Below are positions 40,601 through 43,732 of a DNA stretch of 43,732 bases, piece after piece. Where the stretch lies: assembly GCA_013288345.1 (NCBI GenBank), contig JABDCA010000025.1, positions 1 to 43,732 of the forward strand, in the 5' to 3' direction. The notes under the pieces were generated by a model. That model was not told the DNA's origin. It worked only from the letters and a program-made list of their open reading frames with translations, and searched no databases. The stretch is from Bacteroidota bacterium. Its GTDB lineage: Bacteria > Bacteroidota > Bacteroidia > JABEUT01. A program made the translations under genes and the position numbers. The number at the start of each line of letters is the position of its first letter. The first letter of the stretch is position 1.

Positions 40601-41328
40601 AGGGTTGTAAACGTACCATTACCATTAAGGTAGGTATTACTGTTGCCATTAAATTGCAGTGCATTAAAAGCCAGCGGATTGGTGGAGTAGCTTACTATGC
40701 CTGTGCCTGTTGCATTGGTAAAGCTGCTGAATAAGGCCGGCAGTACCGATATACCTGTTGTACCCGGGCCGCTTACTGTACCTGTGGCATAGGTATTGCC
40801 TGTACCGCCAAACGAAGCGCCACCGCTGGTGGTAATAGCGCCATACACGGTCATGGTGCCATTATTGGTTACGGTAGCCGACCCCGAATTGGTTATGGTG
40901 CTGTTTACTACAATGGTGCCATTGTTAGTTATTAAAGTATTACCTGCCATAGTTATATTGGCATTAAATACCAGCGTACCACCGGCATTAACGGTAATCA
41001 TTCCGCTTGCCGACATGGCAAAGGTGGTAGTGGTTATAGTTAAGGTATTGCCGCTTTCGACCGTTATTTTGCCTGCGCCTGCCTCACCGGTAAGTGTGGT
41101 AGATGTAACATTATTATATATGTACACCACATTGCTGCCTGCAAGGTTGGTACCGGGGTTGCACGAGCACGATGCCCCGGTTTGGCTCACTGTACTCCAT
41201 TCTGTATTGCTGTTCCATGCACCTGCTGCAAGGCTATAATAAGTGGTTTGGGCGTATGCAGCAGTTGTTGCAGACAAAATAATGGCTAAAGCCGCAATTC
41301 GCAATTGCGAAGGTGTAAGTATCCTCAT
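37606..41328 (-). CDS. Collagen-like surface fibre protein with coiled-coil end
   Basis: About 1240 aa from ATG at 41328 (MRILTPSQLRIAALAIILSA, signal ending AAYAQ). An earlier in-frame start would add 17 residues before the signal. Residues of about 30-230 form a repetitive strand-rich head (TITTTTFAMSASGMITVNAG, TITNSGSATVTNNGTMTVYG). About 243-300 is a collagen-like Gly-X-Y stretch (GPTGATGAAGANGTNGAVGA and NGTNGTNGTNG). A long fibre-like part repeats units such as GKVLTSDANGNATWQ and VGIGTNNPTATLQVNG, as in Bacteroidota tail-fibre-like surface proteins. The C-terminus ends in a Gln-rich coiled coil (LQKVEELTLYIIQQQQQIKD). No T9SS domain is visible. It probably forms a trimeric fibre or adhesin. 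Confidence 0.85.
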   Translation of the reverse strand: MRILTPSQLRIAALAIILSATTAAYAQTTYYSLAAGAWNSNTEWSTVSQTGASCSCNPGTNLAGSNVVYIYNNVTSTTLTGEAGAGKITVESGNTLTITTTTFAMSASGMITVNAGGTLVFNANITMAGNTLITNNGTIVVNSTITNSGSATVTNNGTMTVYGAITTSGGASFGGTGNTYATGTVSGPGTTGISVLPALFSSFTNATGTGIVSYSTNPLAFNALQFNGNSNTYLNGNGTFTTLPAGPTGATGAAGANGTNGAVGATGPTGVAGTNGTNGTNGTNGAAGATGATGPAGSGLSGLMTGYVPFATAGNTLGNSPILVANNNIGIGSVSPTNKLDVDISRSATTGIIVDSYSAGGGEYAFLGTNSGSAGTLDLFGPVYQNAVQFTADGSSSNWLEGHLDIGEGVKGRQAYNVLDMQLNAPFTNKGVSINTNGAGQIAYLGADNSGNSTGQLQLFSFSNSGYVNLTASGNSYLTGGNVGIGTNNPTATLQVNGTLNYTDGNQATGKVLTSDANGNATWQTANGGTPAISGLSPSHIPMALTSTTLGDSPLYVDGDGNLFLNGGSILIPSPIFGGQGLVITSTVTGQKIAKIGNNTGTEGAIDLYNGLNSTEIIALGGGGVNYVNNGGYFGINTSTPSANLELDGSLKFVDGNQAAGKVLTSDANGNATWQSIGSGGGVNGASKGIANYIPMWKDSTTLGNSPITVSGSYVGIGTTNPAYPLHVVGNAVIDGGLITQNLAVSNQLSLGNFRFVNGALVSGTDTITSNAQLLMQAQHVNVNADTINLNAGEIDAGPSASTGIRIDGVATKITSPSGHLGFGATNLTTTGTITAGNIVTPSLTISDSIISPVVYASHIKEMPGDSTIHLGDSSFVFYTKGFNAGNLAFTPGYIGGLGLGNTFGKATRSFCIGSYNHITSTINSFVIGNNLFNPTNSSIMLGFSTPAVFINQNNQVGINTTAPQDVFQVNNDIQKVCIGSIVPTSTTQYGETYIGFNAARQESAHQWQADGNTASNGGNVIVGDGAGNLYFTTIPGNGGSSQLVSDASLLGNIVYDNHIQLFMGASGQLGVGTVKPNAALTISTTGTGLNGVTYPYEFSVVNWYNNSTVFNIDGAGNTNIAGNVSIGPTYNSNYTLDVNGTIRANEIKVCLFGSCDFVFDNNYKLMPLDTLNAYLKYNHHLPGIASAQQMADEGNVALGKMDSQLLQKVEELTLYIIQQQQQIKDMQGKLDALTKQVQK

Positions 41329-41800
41329 GGTTATAATTTTATATAGTGTATGATGGTGTGAGCGGTAATTAAGTTGCATAGGTAAGGTGTAAATCAGTCA
41401 TTTGCAAAATTTCAAGCCTTTATTTTCAGTAATTGAAAATATATAGGTTTTGGCGTAACTTAATTTGTGTTTCTCCGTTTTGAGGAAATTCTTCATAAAT
41501 GAGAAGCATAAGTACTTACTCCATATTTCTGCAATTGGCTGCTCACTTATTATCTTGTTTTTTATTATTGAGTTCGCGCGCCGAAAGCTAAAATCGCTCT
41601 TCAATGTGACTTTTGGGTTGTTTAAAACTAAAACACTATTTTGTTACATATAGTAAAATAATTGAGTAAATTTGTTGTGTTAGATATAAACGAGAAGCGA
41701 TGAACTATGAATTTAAAACTTGGTGTTCTTTGCGTGGCTGTTTACTTGGCGTCCTTTGCGGTAAAAAAACGCTATCATAATGGAGTAAGAACAAAAGTAT

Positions 41801-41830
41801 ATAACCGCCAGAAACCGCCAAAAACCGCCA
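41801..41830 (+). repeat. Three AACCGCCA boxes at exact 10-bp spacing
   Basis: AACCGCCA occurs at 41803, 41813 and 41823, with two variable bases between copies (AT, GA, AA). The 10-bp period puts all three on the same face of the helix, as in arrays bound by a cooperative protein. Confidence 0.75.
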
Positions 41831-42071
41831 AAATGGGGTATAAAAAATGCATAATGAATTTACGGGTATTTATATTGAATAGTAACAAGTTGTGGGTAAG
41901 CAAGGTGGTAAAAGTGGGTACCCCTTATTAATACATTTCATGAGTTAAAATGATGAAACCACAAAACAATGATAACCAATACACTACGAAATACGCACCC
42001 CCTGAAAGGGGAAGAAAAGGGAAAGAAAGTGCAAAAAGATGAAAAAATGGGGCAAAAAAAATGTTCTGGTA

Positions 42072-42096
42072 CGACACCAAGCGACATGAAACGACA
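42072..42096 (+). repeat. Three CGACA boxes at exact 10-bp spacing
   Basis: CGACA occurs at 42072, 42082 and 42092 (CGACACCAAG, CGACATGAAA, CGACATTCGT). This is a second phased triplet in the same spacer, with a different core from the one at 41801. A perfect hairpin starts 5 bp after it. Confidence 0.65.
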
Positions 42097-42100
42097 TTCG

Positions 42101-42121
42101 TTTTTGCCGAAAAGGCAAAAA
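42101..42121 (+). repeat. Perfect hairpin TTTTTGCC-GAAAA-GGCAAAAA
   Basis: 8-bp stem with a 5-base loop. It is not followed by a T-run outside the stem on either strand. It may end transcription of the exosortase operon, which runs towards it and stops 78 bp away, but this is a guess. Confidence 0.5.
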
Positions 42122-42198
42122 CAATTAATAATTAGGAATTAGGAATCGAAAACAATTACCCCTTAAGCCACTGAAGAAACTATACAGGAGATAGGAGC

Positions 42199-42678
42199 CT
42201 AAGTATGAGTATCCTTTTTGTAGTAGTATATACTCAAAAAAAGCACAATGGCAATCATAGGTGTTTGCTCGAAATGGATAAGGCTACGCGATATATTAAA
42301 GCCATGAGTATAAAAAGGAGAGTAAGCCAGGCCAATAGCCATAAACAGCAGGGAAATGAGGAAGACAAATCCATATAACCCCAGCGTAAGATAGGTGAGG
42401 GCCTTTTGTTTAAACGCAACGTAAATGGCAAAAGCCGAAACTGAGGCAAATGTTATAGTGAACAGGAATGTAAGCACCCACTTAAGGTTATTAAGCTGGG
42501 CATAGCTATACGCTTCGAAAGCACCTAGAAAGCCGGGGAAGGGTGGGTATTGTTCCTTAAAGTAGATGAGTGATGCCCTTTCGTTAATGTTCAAAAACAC
42601 ATACGTACGGAAATAGCCCAACAAAAAAAAACTGCATGAAAACAGTATCAATCCAATTGCAATTCGTCCTTTTTTCAA
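42199..42678 (-). CDS. Exosortase-associated small membrane protein
   Basis: 159 aa with four likely TM segments (about 6-27, 66-88, 94-118, 136-152). Examples are IAIGLILFSCSFFLLGYF and TYLTLGLYGFVFLISLLFMA. Short loops include NINERASLIYFKEQYPPFPG. Its start overlaps the exosortase stop by 4 bp (ATGA). Small membrane proteins directly after an exosortase are known for the Bacteroidota exosortase types (XrtF- and XrtX-associated proteins), and the size and context fit. Which type it belongs to cannot be settled by eye. The function is unknown, possibly support or stabilisation of the exosortase. Confidence 0.72.
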   Translation of the reverse strand: MKKGRIAIGLILFSCSFFLLGYFRTYVFLNINERASLIYFKEQYPPFPGFLGAFEAYSYAQLNNLKWVLTFLFTITFASVSAFAIYVAFKQKALTYLTLGLYGFVFLISLLFMAIGLAYSPFYTHGFNISRSLIHFEQTPMIAIVLFLSIYYYKKDTHT

Positions 42679-43226
42679 GCGCCCTGTGGTTCTTTAAAAA
42701 CGTTGCTGCCGGTTGTAATCTTCTTTATCCATATATACCAGAGCAGAAAAATAAAGCCATATACCAATATAGTAAAGGTATAGGTATGGTTAAATTCCAG
42801 CACACCCTTTGAGTAATACCGTTGAATTATGGCCAGAGCCACAATGCGTAATATGTTCATGCAGGTAATTAAAATCCAACCCAGGGGTATGTACCATAGT
42901 TTGTGTTTCCAAAACCCGGGGAAGGCAATGATAAAACCCATGAATATGGCACAAAGCTCTATGCTGTCGCAATTATCGCCCATCCACAGGCCTCCGGCGC
43001 CATCAATGCCTATAAGGCGTACTTTAAACTGGAAGGTGGTAAAACCCATCAAATCGAGCAGGTATTTTGCGCTGCTCATGGTTATTCTTACCACCCATTT
43101 ATCGAGCCCGTAGTTGGGGTGCAGCCAAACTTCGTAAAGCAGATACCATGCCACATAAAAGCACACCGCATTTAATAAAAAACGATATAAAGGTGTTTTT
43201 AATAAAGAAGATAAAGATGAAAACAT
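42675..43226 (-). CDS. Exosortase/archaeosortase-family transpeptidase
   Basis: 183 aa, multi-pass. The family's catalytic set is visible in order: Cys in MGDNCDSIELCAIFMGFIIA, Arg in MNILRIVALAIIQRY and His in LEFNHTYTFTILVYGFIFLL. Exosortases cut C-terminal PEP-CTERM-like signals and attach the proteins to a surface glycan, usually made by a linked exopolysaccharide locus. That fits the BY-kinase gene 33 bp upstream. The short length without an EpsI domain resembles Bacteroidota-type exosortases (XrtF/XrtX-like). No protein with an exosortase sorting signal was recognised in the window. It overlaps the next gene by 4 bp. Confidence 0.88.
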   Translation of the reverse strand: MFSSLSSLLKTPLYRFLLNAVCFYVAWYLLYEVWLHPNYGLDKWVVRITMSSAKYLLDLMGFTTFQFKVRLIGIDGAGGLWMGDNCDSIELCAIFMGFIIAFPGFWKHKLWYIPLGWILITCMNILRIVALAIIQRYYSKGVLEFNHTYTFTILVYGFIFLLWYIWIKKITTGSNVFKEPQGA

Positions 43227-43259
43227 ACTGCTAAATTACATTTTATAGCAATGAAAGAA

Positions 43260-43732
43260 TCAACTGCCATAACTGCCGTAGCCACCATAACCGCCGTAGC
43301 CACCGTAACCATAGCCACCGTAGTAACCATAACGGCTGTAATAGTATCTCGATTTTTTGCGCTTAACGTTGTTCAACACAAAGCCAAAGTTTTTTATACT
43401 GTTGGCATGCACAGTTTCTTCTACATAGTGTATGGCTTGCTTGTAAGAGAATTTTGTGTTCAGTACAAACAGGTTAACGTCAGACAGTTTCATAAGCATA
43501 AGCGCATCTGAAATAAAGCCCAATGGTGGAGTATCTACAATAACATAATCGTAATGAGCCTTACCATAATCAATGATTTCTTTAACCCTTGCCGATAGCA
43601 CCAACTCAGATGAGTTTGGAGGAACAGGCCCGCAAAGCATAATATCAAGGCCTGTTACAGGGGTTGGTATAATGGTTTCTTCAATGGATGTTTTGCCTAT
43701 TATTACCGTAGTTAAGCCTTTATCAGGTGTTG
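43260..43732 (-). CDS. C-terminal part of an exopolysaccharide BY-kinase (Wzc-like), 5' end outside window
   Basis: 157 codons are visible; the frame is open to the right edge, so the N-terminal Wzz and Walker A parts lie outside. Visible are KGLTTVIIGK, the CGPVPPNSSELVLSARVKEI segment (typical CpsD/Wzc P-P-N-P-x-E-L region, here with Ser in place of Pro), and the Walker B-type DYVIVDTPPLGFISDALMLM. A C-terminal tail from about the last 35 residues is rich in Tyr and Gly (RYYYSRYGYYGGYGYGGYGG). BY-kinases autophosphorylate a C-terminal Tyr cluster to control capsule or exopolysaccharide polymerisation at the inner membrane. The exosortase gene follows after 33 bp, so the two are likely one operon. 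Confidence 0.9.
   Translation of the reverse strand, partial: TPDKGLTTVIIGKTSIEETIIPTPVTGLDIMLCGPVPPNSSELVLSARVKEIIDYGKAHYDYVIVDTPPLGFISDALMLMKLSDVNLFVLNTKFSYKQAIHYVEETVHANSIKNFGFVLNNVKRKKSRYYYSRYGYYGGYGYGGYGGYGGYGSYGS

Larger units (their letters stand above)
41329..42198 (+). other. 870-bp gene-free spacer
   Basis: No credible gene on either strand. It holds a TAAATTTG motif (41667-41674) with no gene behind it and a CTTTGCGTGGCTGTTTACTT repeat copy (41721-41769, third of the family). It also holds two 10-bp-phased motif triplets (41801-41830 and 42072-42096), a hairpin (42101-42121) and an AT-rich AATTAATAATTAGGAATTAG repeat (42122-42148). It separates the exosortase operon's end from the collagen-like gene's start. 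Confidence 0.6.

Noticed and set aside
41398-41604. 68-codon minus-strand frame
   Set aside because: No domain, signal or start context, and composition is like the surrounding spacer.
41707-41931. 74-codon plus-strand frame
   Set aside because: Its first part is the CTTTGCGG dispersed repeat and its middle the phased AACCGCCA boxes; unlikely to be a protein.
43251-43511. Plus-strand frame rich in Ala, Thr and Val
   Set aside because: It is the antisense reading of the Tyr/Gly-rich kinase tail; low-complexity shadow.

Overview
The window comes from a member of the Bacteroidota, probably near Chitinophagales or Sphingobacteriales; the exact lineage is inference. The evidence is several proteins with type IX secretion (T9SS) sorting domains (a type A start at the left edge, type A at 35181-37583, type B at 32132-34000), a PorE-like TPR/PD40/OmpA protein, TAnnTTTG-type -7 promoter elements, DUF4369-TlpA and exosortase/BY-kinase genes, and many intergenic palindromic repeats of the kind seen in this phylum. 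No rRNA, tRNA, CRISPR array, phage or transposase gene was recognised.

Layout. 1-2130 (-) is the 5' part of a large T9SS surface protein that runs off the left edge. 2206-10520 (-) is a signalling cluster: two CHASE3 hybrid histidine kinases, each with its own REC and HPt domains, three stand-alone receiver proteins and a PorE-like OmpA protein. No DNA-binding output protein is present. 10779-14051 (+) holds dxs (isoprenoid precursor synthesis) and a secreted C1 (bleomycin hydrolase-type) peptidase with a clear terminator. 14211-14734 (+) is a ParE/RelE-type toxin-antitoxin pair. 14759-16703 holds a small membrane protein, a DUF1571-like protein with an internal LysM, and a small secreted protein.

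16812-22240 (+) is the most unusual part. Eight consecutive small genes include six paralogous secreted MORN_2 (YwqK-like) repeat proteins with about 2 to 10 repeats each, plus one unrelated secreted protein and one single-pass membrane protein. Dispersed intergenic repeats supply or extend the 5' ends of several of these reading frames.

22639-28902 holds housekeeping and envelope genes: gatB, a TlpA-like thioredoxin lipoprotein, a secreted cysteine-rich metal-binding protein, mtgA, bioA and a DUF3592-like membrane protein. They are separated by large imperfect palindromes. 28989-32040 (-) is a TetR-TolC-EmrA efflux operon that lacks the expected EmrB transporter gene. 32132-41328 (-) is a cluster of four exported proteins: a PKD/CHU_C type B T9SS protein, an NHL-repeat lipoprotein, a large type A T9SS protein, and a collagen-like fibre protein with a coiled-coil end. 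41329-42198 has no gene but contains two sets of three short motifs, each at an exact 10-bp period. 42199-43732 (-) is the end of an exopolysaccharide/exosortase operon: the C-terminus of a BY-kinase with a Tyr/Gly-rich tail, an exosortase and a small membrane protein.

Most of the window is devoted to the cell envelope: export, surface proteins, envelope sensing, peptidoglycan synthesis and efflux.
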